A stretch of 64,000 nt of DNA from an uncultured Allobosea sp. (lineage in GTDB: Bacteria; Pseudomonadota; Alphaproteobacteria; Rhizobiales; Beijerinckiaceae), in the NCBI RefSeq assembly GCF_945956895.1, contig NZ_CAMFJF010000001.1, positions 186,001-250,000 of the forward strand, read 5' to 3'. A program made the position numbers and the translations under genes. The notes beneath the pieces are model-generated. The model saw only the letters and a list, made by a program, of their open reading frames with translations. It ran no database searches and had not been told where the DNA came from. The stretch's first letter is position 1, and each line of letters opens with the position of its first letter. This document shows positions 1 through 8,739 of the stretch, piece by piece.

Positions 1-489
1 TTCGACATGGGCCGGGATGCGGGCATGCGAGCCGGTCGCGGTGATCTCGAAGGTGCCCTGCTCGCCCTCGACGGTGGCGCGCGAGACGAGCTTGCCGCCG
101 CGCGGCACGGCCTGCGTCGCCAGCACCAGCAGGTTGAGCAGCAGCTTGACCTGGTTCTTCGGCAGCAACGCGCGCGGCGCCTCCCAGTCGAGCGAGAGCT
201 TCTCGTCGTTGAGGAAGCCGTTGGCGACATTGCCGGCATCGCCGAGATCGATCATTGCGCCCGCTGAACCCGCCGCGCCAAAGGCGAGGCGTGCGAATTG
301 CAGGCGGGCGGAGGCGGCCCGCGCGCTCTTCTTGATCAGTTCCAGCGCGAAGTCGCGCATCGAGGGATCGTCTTCCTCCAGAACTTCAAGAGCGTTGACA
401 ATCGCGCCGACCGGGCTGATCACGTCATGACAGACGCGGCTGCACAGAAGCGCAGCCAGATCGAGCGGCTCGAGCGAGATGTCGGTCAT
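1..489 (-). CDS. chpT: Histidine phosphotransferase ChpT (3' end cut off)
   Basis: The reading frame starts at an ATG whose complement lies at 487-489 and runs off the left edge, so only the first 163 residues are visible. The N-terminus has the ChpT dimerisation/phosphotransfer helix, CHDVISPVGAIVNALEVL, in which His21 is the expected phosphoryl acceptor. The rest resembles the degenerate ATPase-like half of the family (NQVKLLLNLLVLATQAVPRG). ChpT relays phosphate from hybrid kinase CckA to CtrA and CpdR in the alphaproteobacterial cell-cycle pathway, in the cytoplasm. Family members are about 210-250 residues, so perhaps a quarter to a third is missing. It is divergent from the CysQ-like gene across 125 bp. 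Identification is by motif recognition and is fairly secure. Confidence 0.85.
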   Translation of the reverse strand, partial: MTDISLEPLDLAALLCSRVCHDVISPVGAIVNALEVLEEDDPSMRDFALELIKKSARAASARLQFARLAFGAAGSAGAMIDLGDAGNVANGFLNDEKLSLDWEAPRALLPKNQVKLLLNLLVLATQAVPRGGKLVSRATVEGEQGTFEITATGSHARIPAHVE

Positions 490-614
490 GGGGGCGAGGT
501 CCTGGAAACGGGGAGGCGCCGGATTGGGGCGCCGTTATCGCTTGATATGCTGCTATCTTGGTTTTCATGTGGTTAATCGCCATATGAGGGCGGTTATGAG
601 AAGGATGGGCCGCG

Positions 615-1448
615 ATGATCGGCCATGACGATCCCCGCCTGCGTGATCGCGACGGGCTGGGGCGCAAGCTTGCGGAAGCCGCTGGGTTGAGTGCTGCCGT
701 CCTGCTGGCCAAGCGGGCGGCGCGCGATGTCCGGCTGAAGAGCGACGGTTCGCCGGTCTGCTCCGCCGATCTTGCGGCCGACCACGCCGCCAAGGCGGCG
801 CTGGCGCGTTTGCTGCCCGGCTTTCCGATCGTCAGCGAGGAGACGGCGCAGAACGCGGCGCCCGGCGCCATCTTCATCCTGCTCGATCCACTCGACGGCA
901 CGCGCGAATTCCTCGCCGGCGGCGACAGCTATTGCGTCGCGATCGCCGTCGTACGCGATGGGCGGCCGATCGCGGGGGCCATCGCAGCCCCGGCGCTGGG
1001 GCGGCTCTGGTTCTCCGGCGCGCACGCCTATGTGCAGGATTTCGGCCCTGACGGCATCCTTCTGGGCGAGGCCAGGCGCACGAGCGTGCGCACTGTCCCG
1101 GGCGAGGGGCCGGTCGCGCTGGTCAGCCGCTTCCATGGCGACGGCCGCAGCGACGACATCGCGGCTTCGATGTGCTGCAGCAAGGGCATCCCCATGTCAT
1201 CGGCGGTGAAGTTCGGGATGATCGCTTCGGGCGAGGCCGATATCCATGTTCGCTGCGGCCAGACGATGGAATGGGATATCGCGGCGGGCGACGCCATCCT
1301 TTCGGCGGCGGGCGGGATCGTGTTGACGCTGGACGGCACCTTGCCCGACTACGGCCGCAGCGAGCGTCAATTCCGCAACCCGCCGTTCGTGGCGGCGTCG
1401 AGCGAAGCACTGGCACGCCAGGCCATCGCCGGAGATTGCGGCGGCTGA
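615..1448 (+). CDS. cysQ: Inositol-monophosphatase-family phosphatase, CysQ type
   Basis: 277 residues. The Mg-dependent phosphatase signature is complete: EE at 75-76, DPLDGT at 91-96 and WD at 220-221. The C-terminal RNPPFVAAS segment is typical of 3'(2'),5'-bisphosphate nucleotidase CysQ, which removes pAp/pApS produced by sulfate assimilation and phosphopantetheinyl transfer, rather than of inositol monophosphatase SuhB. The start is supported by an AAGGA at 601-605, nine bases upstream. It is convergent with the YHS gene, with 12 bp between stops. Histidinol-phosphatase HisN belongs to the same superfamily and cannot be excluded without alignment; the CysQ assignment rests on the C-terminal motif. 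Confidence 0.75.
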   Translation: MIGHDDPRLRDRDGLGRKLAEAAGLSAAVLLAKRAARDVRLKSDGSPVCSADLAADHAAKAALARLLPGFPIVSEETAQNAAPGAIFILLDPLDGTREFLAGGDSYCVAIAVVRDGRPIAGAIAAPALGRLWFSGAHAYVQDFGPDGILLGEARRTSVRTVPGEGPVALVSRFHGDGRSDDIAASMCCSKGIPMSSAVKFGMIASGEADIHVRCGQTMEWDIAAGDAILSAAGGIVLTLDGTLPDYGRSERQFRNPPFVAASSEALARQAIAGDCGG

Positions 1449-1460
1449 GCTTCCGCCCTT

Positions 1461-2018
1461 TCAGTGGGCGATAAGGCGCTGGACGGTGTTCCAGCGGCTT
1501 TCGGCCTGCGCCAGCAATCCCGTATCCTGCAGGAAGCGCTGGCGGTTGTCGGCGGAGCGGAACAGGAACAGACGCGATCCGACCACCGCGAACTGGCTGG
1601 GGTCGCTGTCGACGGCAACGCCATTGGCGACACCGGTCGGGTCGAAGCCGCCGAAGGCGGGTGTGTAGATTTCCGGCGCATCGCGGAAGGCTTCCAGATT
1701 GGCCTGCGAGGCGAAGCGCCAGGCGAACCGGTCCTGGATGAGCTCGTATTCGACGCGCCCCGCCAGAGGCTGCGGGCCCAGCCGATAGGAGACCGGGTCG
1801 AATCCATTGATGGCGAGGCCCGTGCGCAGGTCCCGCTGCATCACTTCGCCAAGTGAAGGCAGGTCCGGCAGGCCGGAGGGCAGCGTCGAGAATGGAGATG
1901 CGGCTGCCGCGTCAGGTGCCGCCTGCGGGGTGCCGGCCAGAGCTAATGGGGCGATTGCGAGAAGCGAGACGAAGCCAGCGGCGAGCGAGATCCAGCGCTG
2001 CCTTGTTGCGGCCTTCAT
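1461..2018 (-). CDS. Secreted YHS-domain protein
   Basis: 185 residues from the chosen start. The frame could extend nine codons further upstream, but the internal ATG at 2018 is preceded by AGAGGA nine bases away and begins a good Sec signal peptide (KAATRQRW then a hydrophobic run ending LALAG). The mature part contains GLAINGFDPVSY and GRVEYELIQDRFAWRFAS, the hallmark of YHS-domain proteins that in several families bind metals or sit near copper/heme oxidases. No Cys residues that would build a classic YHS metal site are visible, so binding is not assured. It is divergent from the EipA-like gene across a palindrome-rich region. The specific role is unknown. Confidence 0.7.
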   Translation of the reverse strand: MKAATRQRWISLAAGFVSLLAIAPLALAGTPQAAPDAAAASPFSTLPSGLPDLPSLGEVMQRDLRTGLAINGFDPVSYRLGPQPLAGRVEYELIQDRFAWRFASQANLEAFRDAPEIYTPAFGGFDPTGVANGVAVDSDPSQFAVVGSRLFLFRSADNRQRFLQDTGLLAQAESRWNTVQRLIAH

Positions 2019-2102
2019 CGCATCAAATCCTCTGGCAGGTCCCATCCCGGGCCGAACGGCTCTCCGGAATCTTCACGCCTTGGATAGATTTGCGGCGTAT
2101 CA

Positions 2103-2155
2103 AATTCGTTACCGAATTGATTCGCATTCGCCGAACGTCGCGCTTCGACGTTCGG
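2103..2155. promoter_or_regulatory. Paired inverted repeats in divergent YHS/eipA promoter region
   Basis: Within the 294 bp between the divergent YHS and EipA-like genes are two perfect palindromes. One has 6-bp arms (AATTCG/CGAATT, 2103-2108 and 2113-2118). The other has 10-bp arms CCGAACGTCG/CGACGTTCGG (2131-2140 and 2146-2155) with a 5-base spacer. The position suits a regulator-binding site or a leader hairpin. No regulator is identified; the remainder of this gap shows nothing else recognisable. Confidence 0.4.
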
Positions 2156-2312
2156 TCGGGCGGCGGATGGCCCAGGATCGGCCCGCCCCCCGGTCCGTGC
2201 CGCATCCATCCCGGGACGGCTGCCGTGCAGCCGCCGCAGGTGCCGAGCGGACGGACGATCGAACCGCCCCGGCGCTCTGCCTTGTCTGGCGCCCTGCCTG
2301 GAGATGTCGCTG

Positions 2313-2900
2313 ATGACCCAGACCCGCCGCAACCTGATCACGGGCGGTCTCGCCGTGGCTGGCGCGAGCTTGAGCGGGGTGCCGCTTTCCGCGCTTGCCC
2401 AGAATTACCAGAACCAGCAGTCGTTCAGCCAGAACGAGCTCGTCGGCTCCGGACACAAGTTCTTCGGCAACGTGTCGCGCGGCCTTGCGCTGACGATCGA
2501 GGAGGCGGTGCGCCGCTGGGGCGAGCCGAACGGCTATGTTCTCGGTCAGGAAGCTTCCGGTGCCTTCGTCGGTGGCCTGCGCTACGGCGAGGGCCAGCTC
2601 TATACGCGCAATGCCGGCGACCGCCGGGTGTTCTGGCAGGGGCCGTCGATCGGGTTCGACTTCGGCGGCGAGGGCGCACGCACGATGATGCTGGTCTACA
2701 ACCTGCCGGTGGTCGACGCGCTCTACCAGCGTTTCGCCGGCGTGGATGGATCGGCCTATTTCATCGGCGGCTTCGGCTTCACTGCGCTGACGGCGGAAGG
2801 CATCATGATCGTGCCGATCCGCACCGGCGTCGGTTGGCGGCTCGGCGTCAATCTCGGCTATCTCAAGTTCACGCCGCAGGCGACCTGGAACCCGTTCTGA
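2313..2900 (+). CDS. eipA: EipA-like DUF1134 envelope protein
   Basis: 195 residues. An ATG also exists at 2304, but GGAG at 2300-2303 gives normal spacing only to 2313. The N-terminus TRRNLITGGLAVAGASL has adjacent arginines followed by a hydrophobic stretch, so Tat or Sec export is possible. The body (ALTIEEAVRRWGEPNGYVLG, GEGQLYTR, WQGPSIGFDFGG, GVGWRLGVNLGYLKFTP) matches the DUF1134 family. In Brucella the member EipA is a periplasmic small beta-barrel protein needed for envelope integrity and virulence. Length is normal for the family. Orthology to EipA is inference from the domain; the domain itself is clear. Confidence 0.8.
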   Translation: MTQTRRNLITGGLAVAGASLSGVPLSALAQNYQNQQSFSQNELVGSGHKFFGNVSRGLALTIEEAVRRWGEPNGYVLGQEASGAFVGGLRYGEGQLYTRNAGDRRVFWQGPSIGFDFGGEGARTMMLVYNLPVVDALYQRFAGVDGSAYFIGGFGFTALTAEGIMIVPIRTGVGWRLGVNLGYLKFTPQATWNPF

Positions 2901-2960
2901 CCGTCGAGCCAGGGGCTGTGGCCGGATAGGTGGCGCTCGGTTGCCGGGCTACCCTCTCTG

Positions 2961-2982
2961 GCCATGACGCCGCCGTCATGGC
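2961..2982. repeat. 9-bp inverted repeat downstream of eipA
   Basis: GCCATGACG and its complement CGTCATGGC are separated by four bases. It lies 60 bp after the eipA stop and 37 bp before the next start. There is no T-tract, so it is not a canonical terminator; it may be an operator or a remnant of the palindromic repeats seen elsewhere, which also carry (G)TCATG/CATGAC ends. Confidence 0.4.
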
Positions 2983-3019
2983 AGATTCGACCTCAGCCCA
3001 TAGTCGGGAGTCCTGAGAC

Positions 3020-4264
3020 TTGATCGAAGCCGCCATGCTGTTCGCGCTCGGCTTCCTCTGCGCCGCCCTCATGGCTTTGGCGGCCGTGCCGGCGTTGACG
3101 CGGCGGGCCGACAGGCTGGCGCGCAAGCGGGCCGAGGCTGCATTCCCGCTGTCGCTTGCCGAAATCGCCGCCGATCGCGACCATCTGCGCGCCGAGCTCG
3201 CCTTGCGCATGCGCTCGGCCGAGCAGGACGCCGAGCGCGGCTTCGCCGCGAAGGCCGGCGCGATGCAGGAACTCGGCCGGCGCGACATGACGATCGGGCG
3301 GCTGGAACGCGAACTTGGCGAGCGCGACACCCGGATCGGCGGACTTGAGGACGATCTGGCGCAGACCCGCGCCGAGCTTGCCGATACGCAAGCCGTGCTC
3401 GCAAGCGAACGAACCGGTCATGCTGAAACCGCTGCGACGCTGGAAAAGCGGGTGGCGGATCTCGCTAGCCTGGAGCGCAGCCTCGAGGAGACGCGCGCGG
3501 CCCTGAGCGGCACGGGCGCAGACTTGAACACGCGCAATGACGAATTGGCGCGGGAGCGCGAGACTGTCGGGCGGATCGAGGCTCTGCTGGCGGAACGCGA
3601 GCGGGAACTGGCGGAGAGCCGCAATGCGGCCGAGAAGCTGCGCGTCACGCAGGTCGAAGCCGGCACCCGCATCATGGTGTTGCAGGCCAAGGGCGACGAG
3701 CTTGCCGACAAGCTCGCCGTGACCGAGAAACGCCTCGCCCAGAGCGAGGCGGCGCTGCGCGCGATGACCGGCGAGCGTGATGGCGAGCGGGTGCGGGCCG
3801 ATGCCTTCGACGCGCGGGCGGTGCAGGCCGAGGCTGGTCTTGCGGCTGCCGATGCCCGTGCCAGCGCGGTGGGTGTCGCGGCGCAGCAGCTCGAAACGCA
3901 ACTTCGGCAGGAGCAGGCCGAACATGCTGCGACCAGGGATATCCGTGGAGCACTGGATTTGGCGCTGGCCGCCGCGAAGGATGACCATGAGGCGGTCGAG
4001 CGGCGAAACCGGGAGGAGGTCGCAACCTTGCAGGACGCTCAGAACGAACGCGAGAGCCAGGTCGAGATGCTGCGAGCCGAGCTTCAGACGCTCCAGGGTG
4101 CGTTGACCCAGGCCCGAACCGACCGGGCCGAGTTGATGGACGAGATTTCGGCCCTGCGCAGGGTCGGGAGCGCGGGAGCCCACGACGCGGCCCTGCGCCA
4201 GGAGATCGTCAAGCTGGCGGATCGGCTCATGAGCGCAGCGCCGAAGCGCGAGGCAGCGGAATAG
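3020..4264 (+). CDS. Membrane-anchored coiled-coil protein of unknown function
   Basis: 414 residues. It starts with TTG at 3020, supported by GGGAG at 3006-3010; an ATG five codons later is the alternative. Residues about 5-25 form one transmembrane segment (MLFALGFLCAALMALAAVPAL) followed by Arg/Lys, predicting an inner-membrane anchor with a cytoplasmic C-terminus. Residues about 45-400 are almost entirely charged heptads rich in E, R, A and L, typical of a long coiled coil. No enzymatic motif is present. Similar proteins occur as conserved hypotheticals in Hyphomicrobiales, as far as I recall. A scaffold or cell-division/envelope role is possible but not shown. Confidence 0.7.
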   Translation: MIEAAMLFALGFLCAALMALAAVPALTRRADRLARKRAEAAFPLSLAEIAADRDHLRAELALRMRSAEQDAERGFAAKAGAMQELGRRDMTIGRLERELGERDTRIGGLEDDLAQTRAELADTQAVLASERTGHAETAATLEKRVADLASLERSLEETRAALSGTGADLNTRNDELARERETVGRIEALLAERERELAESRNAAEKLRVTQVEAGTRIMVLQAKGDELADKLAVTEKRLAQSEAALRAMTGERDGERVRADAFDARAVQAEAGLAAADARASAVGVAAQQLETQLRQEQAEHAATRDIRGALDLALAAAKDDHEAVERRNREEVATLQDAQNERESQVEMLRAELQTLQGALTQARTDRAELMDEISALRRVGSAGAHDAALRQEIVKLADRLMSAAPKREAAE

Positions 4265-4319
4265 GCGCGGCCAGCGGTTGGCGGCCACCGGCGTTTTCCG
4301 ATTTTCCACTGAAACACGG

Positions 4320-4416
4320 CGTCATCCCGGGCTTGACCCGGGATTCATTCCAGAGCGCTTCCGGCGAAGGTTCAGGCATGGATCCCGCATCTTCGCTGCG
4401 CTCCGTCCGGGATGAC
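4320..4416. repeat. Palindromic intergenic repeat, family C copy 1
   Basis: Ends are GTCATCCCGGG and CCGGGATGAC, with internal GCTTGACCCGGGATTCATTCC and an AGGCATGGATCCC segment. Related copies are at 39102-39197 and 53412-53525. It fills much of the 266-bp gap between the coiled-coil gene and the sugar-kinase gene; the rest of that gap shows nothing else. Confidence 0.75.
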
Positions 4417-4530
4417 CCGCGCTTTTCCGAAATGCATCCTGTCTGCTCTCTCGCGGATTTCACTTTGCCATTCGATGCTCTAGGAAGGCAGGACTTCCCG
4501 GCATTCCATGCCATCTGAATGGTTTGAAAC

Positions 4531-5469
4531 GTGACCGACAGCCGCTTCGATCTTCTTTGCCTGGGCGAACCGCTCGGCGAGTTCAACGCGACCCGCGCCG
4601 AGAGCGGCGCCTTCCTGTTCGGGCATGGCGGTGATACCTCGAACTGCGCGGTTGCCGCTGTGCGCCAGGGCATGTCGGTCGGTTATCTCGGGGCGCTCGG
4701 CGACGACAGCGCCGGCCATTCGATCCGCGGACTGTGGAAGCGCGAGGGTGTCGACGATACGCATGTCGCGACCCATCCGAGCGCGCCGACGGGCCTCTAT
4801 TTCGTCGATCACGGCCCCTCCGGCCATGTCTTCTCCTATCTGCGCGCCGGTTCCGCCGCGAGCCTCTACGGTCCCCGCGACCTGCCGCGCGACCTGATCC
4901 GCTCGGCCCGGATCATCCAGGCCTCCGGCATCAGCCAGGCGATCTCGGCCAGCGCCTGCGACGCGGTGTTCGACGCGTTCGATACCGCGCGCAAGGCCGG
5001 CGTGCTCACCGCCTATGACACCAACCTGCGCCTCAAGCTCTGGCCGCTGACCCGCGCCAAGGCGATCATCCATGCCGCCTGCGCCATGGCCGACATCATC
5101 CTGCCGGGGCTCGACGACGCCACGCAGCTCACGGGCCTCAACAACCCTGACGCCATCGTCGATTTCTATCTCGGCCTCGGCGCGCGCGTGGTTGCGCTGA
5201 CACTCGGCCATGAGGGCTCGCTGGTGGCGACGCCGGTGCGGCGTGAGCGTTTCCGGCCGATCAAGGTCGATGCGATCGACGCGACCGGCGCGGGCGATTG
5301 CTATGACGGAGCCTTCCTCGCCGAGTATCTGCGCACGGGCGATGCCTTCGCCGCCGGCGCCTATGCCAATGTCGCGGCGGCCCTGTCGACGCTGGGCTAT
5401 GGCGCGGTGGCGCCGCTGCCGCGCCGCGCCGATGTCGAGGCGCGCATTGCCGCGGAGGCGCGTTCCTGA
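4531..5469 (+). CDS. kdgK: PfkB-family sugar kinase, probable 2-dehydro-3-deoxygluconate kinase
   Basis: 312 residues with a GTG start. The N-terminal GGDTSNCAVAAVRQG and the C-terminal anion-hole motif DATGAGDCYDGAF (about residues 250-262) define the PfkB ribokinase family; the Asp of GAGD is the catalytic base. The segment FSYLRAGSAASLYGP resembles the substrate lid of KDG kinases, which phosphorylate 2-keto-3-deoxygluconate for Entner-Doudoroff entry. It ends in TGATG, sharing one base with the HAD phosphatase gene, so the two are probably translated together. No aldolase (kdgA) is adjacent, so the exact sugar acid is inferred, not shown. Confidence 0.7.
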   Translation: MTDSRFDLLCLGEPLGEFNATRAESGAFLFGHGGDTSNCAVAAVRQGMSVGYLGALGDDSAGHSIRGLWKREGVDDTHVATHPSAPTGLYFVDHGPSGHVFSYLRAGSAASLYGPRDLPRDLIRSARIIQASGISQAISASACDAVFDAFDTARKAGVLTAYDTNLRLKLWPLTRAKAIIHAACAMADIILPGLDDATQLTGLNNPDAIVDFYLGLGARVVALTLGHEGSLVATPVRRERFRPIKVDAIDATGAGDCYDGAFLAEYLRTGDAFAAGAYANVAAALSTLGYGAVAPLPRRADVEARIAAEARS

Positions 5470-6329
5470 TGAGTGTTCCGGTTCTGAAGCGGGCGGGCGA
5501 TCTCCTCGCCCGCTACGATGTGCTGATCAGCGATGTCTGGGGCGTCGTCCATGACGGACTCTGGGCGCTGGAGCCGGCTTGCGAGGCGCTGATGGTTTAT
5601 CGCGAGCGCGGCGGCACGGTGGCGCTGCTCTCGAACGCGCCGGGGCCGTCGCAGCAGGTTGCCGGTTTGCTCGACGCCAAGCGCGTGCCGCGCGAGGCCT
5701 GGGACCGGCTCGTCACCTCCGGCGACGTGACGCGCGCGCTGATCGCGCAGAGCCATCACAAGCGCGCCTATCATATCGGCTGGCAGAGCGATCGCGCCGT
5801 GTTCGACGGGCTCGATGTCGAGCTCGTCGATGAGGAGCGGGCCGATATCGTCGTCGCGACCGAGCTCAACGACTACCGCACCGAGACGCCTGAGCAGTAC
5901 CGGCCGCTGCTGGAGCGCTTCGCCCGGCGCGGCTTGCCCTTCATCTGCGGTAATCCCGATCTCGTCGTGCATGTCGGCGAGGACCTGCTGCCCTGCGCCG
6001 GCGCGCTGGCGACGATCTACGAGCAGCTCGGCGGCTCCGTCGCCTGGGCCGGAAAGCCCTATCGCCCGGCCTATGATCTCGCGCTGGCGGCGGCTGCCGA
6101 TGCCCGTGGCGGCCGTTCGGTCGAGCCCCACAAGGTGCTGGTGATCGGCGATGCCGTCCGCACCGACCTCGCCGGGGCGCGGCTGATGGGATTCGACAGC
6201 CTGTTCATCGCCGGTGGCATCCATCGCGACGAGACGATGCGGGGCGGGGAGGTCGCTTCCGCAGGCCTCGCCAAGGTGCTCGACGGTCTCCCCGTCCAGC
6301 CGATCGCGGCAATGGGCGCGCTGGCCTGA
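5469..6329 (+). CDS. HAD-superfamily IIA hydrolase (TIGR01459-like)
   Basis: 286 residues. HAD motif I is DVWGVVHDG (the subclass IIA form with Trp in place of the second acidic pair), motif II is LLSNAPGP, the motif III lysine is in GKPYRPAYD and motif IV is VIGDAVRTDLAGA. This places it with NagD-like phosphatases of sugar phosphates or nucleotides, specifically the alphaproteobacterial TIGR01459 group. The start overlaps the kinase stop by one base, suggesting a repair or recycling partner for the kinase product. Substrate is unknown. Confidence 0.8.
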   Translation: MSVPVLKRAGDLLARYDVLISDVWGVVHDGLWALEPACEALMVYRERGGTVALLSNAPGPSQQVAGLLDAKRVPREAWDRLVTSGDVTRALIAQSHHKRAYHIGWQSDRAVFDGLDVELVDEERADIVVATELNDYRTETPEQYRPLLERFARRGLPFICGNPDLVVHVGEDLLPCAGALATIYEQLGGSVAWAGKPYRPAYDLALAAAADARGGRSVEPHKVLVIGDAVRTDLAGARLMGFDSLFIAGGIHRDETMRGGEVASAGLAKVLDGLPVQPIAAMGALA

Positions 6330-6347
6330 GGGCAGTATCGTGAGGCT

Positions 6348-8708
6348 TTACCCCGGTCGTCCGGCCGGGGGGCGCAGATGCGCGGCGATGTCGTGCCAGA
6401 GCCCCTGCAGCGGGCGGAAGACGAAGCGCACGGTCGATTTGCCGGGCGGCACGACGACGGCGCGGAACAGGACATTGGCGCGCAGCAGTTCGGCCGGCTG
6501 CCCGTCGATCTCGACCTGCCACCAATGGTGCCAGACATCGTTGAGCACGAGGTAGCCGCCGCGCGCCGTCTCGGCTGCGAGCGTCACGGTCGTGGTGCCG
6601 TAGTCGCGGATCGCGACGCTGTCTCGCCCGAGCGGGCCGGTCGGCAGGGGCGGAGGATCGCGGTCGAGCAGCACGGTGCGGCGTGGGTCGAAGCCCTCAG
6701 GCCATGCGCCGGTCGTGAGGATCGCGTCGAAATCAGCCTTTCGGGCGTCCGTGACCAGCAGCACGCGCGGCAGCGCGCGCGGGTTCTCGTAGACGAAGGC
6801 ATCATTGGTGCGGGCGATCTGCTTGAGGTCTCCGGGCTTCAGGCGCTTGTCGATCTGCTCGACGGGCACGCCGGTCGCGATGAAGCGCAGGCCGAGCATG
6901 TCGGCGAGCAGGGAGCGATAACCCGGCATCAGGGGCGAGAAGGTGCGTTGGTCGGGCAGGGCGACATGGTCGCCGGCGCCGGTCGCCTTGCTGTAGAGGC
7001 CGAGCCGCAGCGGATTGTAGCCCAGCGTATTGTCGAGATCGTGGACGAGGCTGGCGTTCGGCCAGTGGAAACCGATGGCCGCGAGCTCGATGCGGTCGCG
7101 CCGGTCGGGAGCCATGGTGCGGGCGGTCTCGCGCTTCAGCAGCGCAATGGTGTCGTTGCTGCTGTCTTTGCGCAGGACGTCATAGGTTTGTGCGGGCAGG
7201 GCGGTGGACTCGCTGGGGCCGTTATTGACCGCGAGGTCGATGGTCAGCGTCGCGGCCAGGACCATGGTCGCGGCAAGGGCCGAGCCTCGTCCTGCTAGCC
7301 CGCGGGCGGCGATGAGGCCGCCGAGCGAGAGCATGGCGCAGAGCGCCGCGATCACGAGCGGCAGCGTCGCGACCGGGATGCGCCCGACCGTCCAGGCGAG
7401 CCAGAGCGCAAGGGCAAGCGCACCTGCGAAGATCAGCACCTCGAGGGCGACTTGCCAGGGCCGGGCCTTCGGTGCCGCGCCGGTCATGACGAGATGGGTC
7501 AGGTAGCCGCCGAGCAGGGCGAACAGGGCGCCGAGAATGAAGAGCGCATCGGCTGGGCGACGGTAGAAACTGATGCCAGGGAGTTCGAACAACAGGCGGA
7601 AGGCCGGCGTGTAGCGGCCTAGCGCGAAGAGCAACACGATGATCGTCGCGACGGTGAGCGGGACGATCTCGCGCCGCCAGAGCGCGCCGCGAACGAGGCC
7701 CACCGTGAGGATGAGCCCCATCGGCAGCAGGCCGAGATAGAGCTGGCTCATGTTGCGGGCGAGGAAGAGGCCGAGAGGCCCGAAGCGCGCCTCCCAAGCC
7801 GGGCTCGGTGCACCCCAGAAATCGGCGAGCGGGCCGGCCGCGCCGTAGAGATTGGCGAAGAGCCCGGTCAATAGCGCAGCCGGATGGAGCGAGCCCTTGC
7901 CGGCCCCGACGAAGTCGATGACGGGGCGGTTCGATTCCTGCGCGATGAAGGCGGTCAGCAGGATCGGGATCGTCGCGACAAGGACGGCGCCGAGCGTGCC
8001 GGCGATGAGTGGCGGCAGGCTCGTACGGATCGCGCGCCACGGGCTCTGGGCCATCAGGATGGCGGCGATGGTGAGCCCGGCCAATACATAGACGGCAATG
8101 AGCGCGACCTGATCACGCCCCAGCACCATGAAGCCGGAGACGATGCCGGCAGCGAAGCCATAGCCGACCGAGCCGCGCTCCAGCGCCCGCGAGAGCAGGA
8201 AGAGCGTGATCGCGAAATAGCCGAGGCTCAGCACCTGCCCGACATGCTGGATGCGCCAGGCGGCCGCCGCTCCGAAGGCGAAGGAGAGCGCCGCGACCAC
8301 GGCGCCGGCCGGATGCCAGCCGCGATCGCGGAAGATCAGCACGATCGAGAGCGCTCCGAGCAGCAAGGTGCCAAGCAGGGCGCCGTCGCTCCAGCGGAAG
8401 TCCGGAGCCGGGTTCAGTGCGGCGATCAGCGCGAAGGAGGGCGAGAAGATCAGAGATTGCGGATCGGCGACCTGCGGCGAGCCGGAAAAGACATAGGGCG
8501 TCCAGAACGGCGAGAGGCCCTTGTGCCAGCTATCGGCGAGGAACTGGAGCTGCGGATGGAAATGCGCCTTGGCGTCCCAGGGAATGGTGAGGGTGCCCGA
8601 GAGCCAGGGCCAGGAGAGAGCCAGCCAGGCGATGAACACGATGGCGCAGACGCTGGCGAGCGGCCAGCGTCCGGGGCTGTCGGGCGTGATGTTGTCGGGC
8701 GCGGGCAT
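6348..8708 (-). CDS. Large YfhO-like polytopic membrane protein
   Basis: 786 residues. The first about 500 residues contain roughly a dozen hydrophobic helices; the early loop WDAKAHFHPQLQFLADSWHKG with an acidic residue after TM1 resembles GT-C-fold glycosyltransferases. The C-terminal about 250 residues are soluble and end in a YfhO-like module (GGYLVLNDVWHHWWQVEIDG, LLRANVLFRAVVVPPGKSTV). YfhO-family proteins act in lipid-linked glycosylation of teichoic acids in Gram-positives; the role in alphaproteobacteria is unclear, probably envelope glycan modification. It is convergent with the HAD gene and lies downstream of ribA on the same strand with a 31-bp gap. Confidence 0.65.
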   Translation of the reverse strand: MPAPDNITPDSPGRWPLASVCAIVFIAWLALSWPWLSGTLTIPWDAKAHFHPQLQFLADSWHKGLSPFWTPYVFSGSPQVADPQSLIFSPSFALIAALNPAPDFRWSDGALLGTLLLGALSIVLIFRDRGWHPAGAVVAALSFAFGAAAAWRIQHVGQVLSLGYFAITLFLLSRALERGSVGYGFAAGIVSGFMVLGRDQVALIAVYVLAGLTIAAILMAQSPWRAIRTSLPPLIAGTLGAVLVATIPILLTAFIAQESNRPVIDFVGAGKGSLHPAALLTGLFANLYGAAGPLADFWGAPSPAWEARFGPLGLFLARNMSQLYLGLLPMGLILTVGLVRGALWRREIVPLTVATIIVLLFALGRYTPAFRLLFELPGISFYRRPADALFILGALFALLGGYLTHLVMTGAAPKARPWQVALEVLIFAGALALALWLAWTVGRIPVATLPLVIAALCAMLSLGGLIAARGLAGRGSALAATMVLAATLTIDLAVNNGPSESTALPAQTYDVLRKDSSNDTIALLKRETARTMAPDRRDRIELAAIGFHWPNASLVHDLDNTLGYNPLRLGLYSKATGAGDHVALPDQRTFSPLMPGYRSLLADMLGLRFIATGVPVEQIDKRLKPGDLKQIARTNDAFVYENPRALPRVLLVTDARKADFDAILTTGAWPEGFDPRRTVLLDRDPPPLPTGPLGRDSVAIRDYGTTTVTLAAETARGGYLVLNDVWHHWWQVEIDGQPAELLRANVLFRAVVVPPGKSTVRFVFRPLQGLWHDIAAHLRPPAGRPG

Positions 8709-8739
8709 CAGCCTGGCCTGGTCGCAAGCGGGAGCGGGC

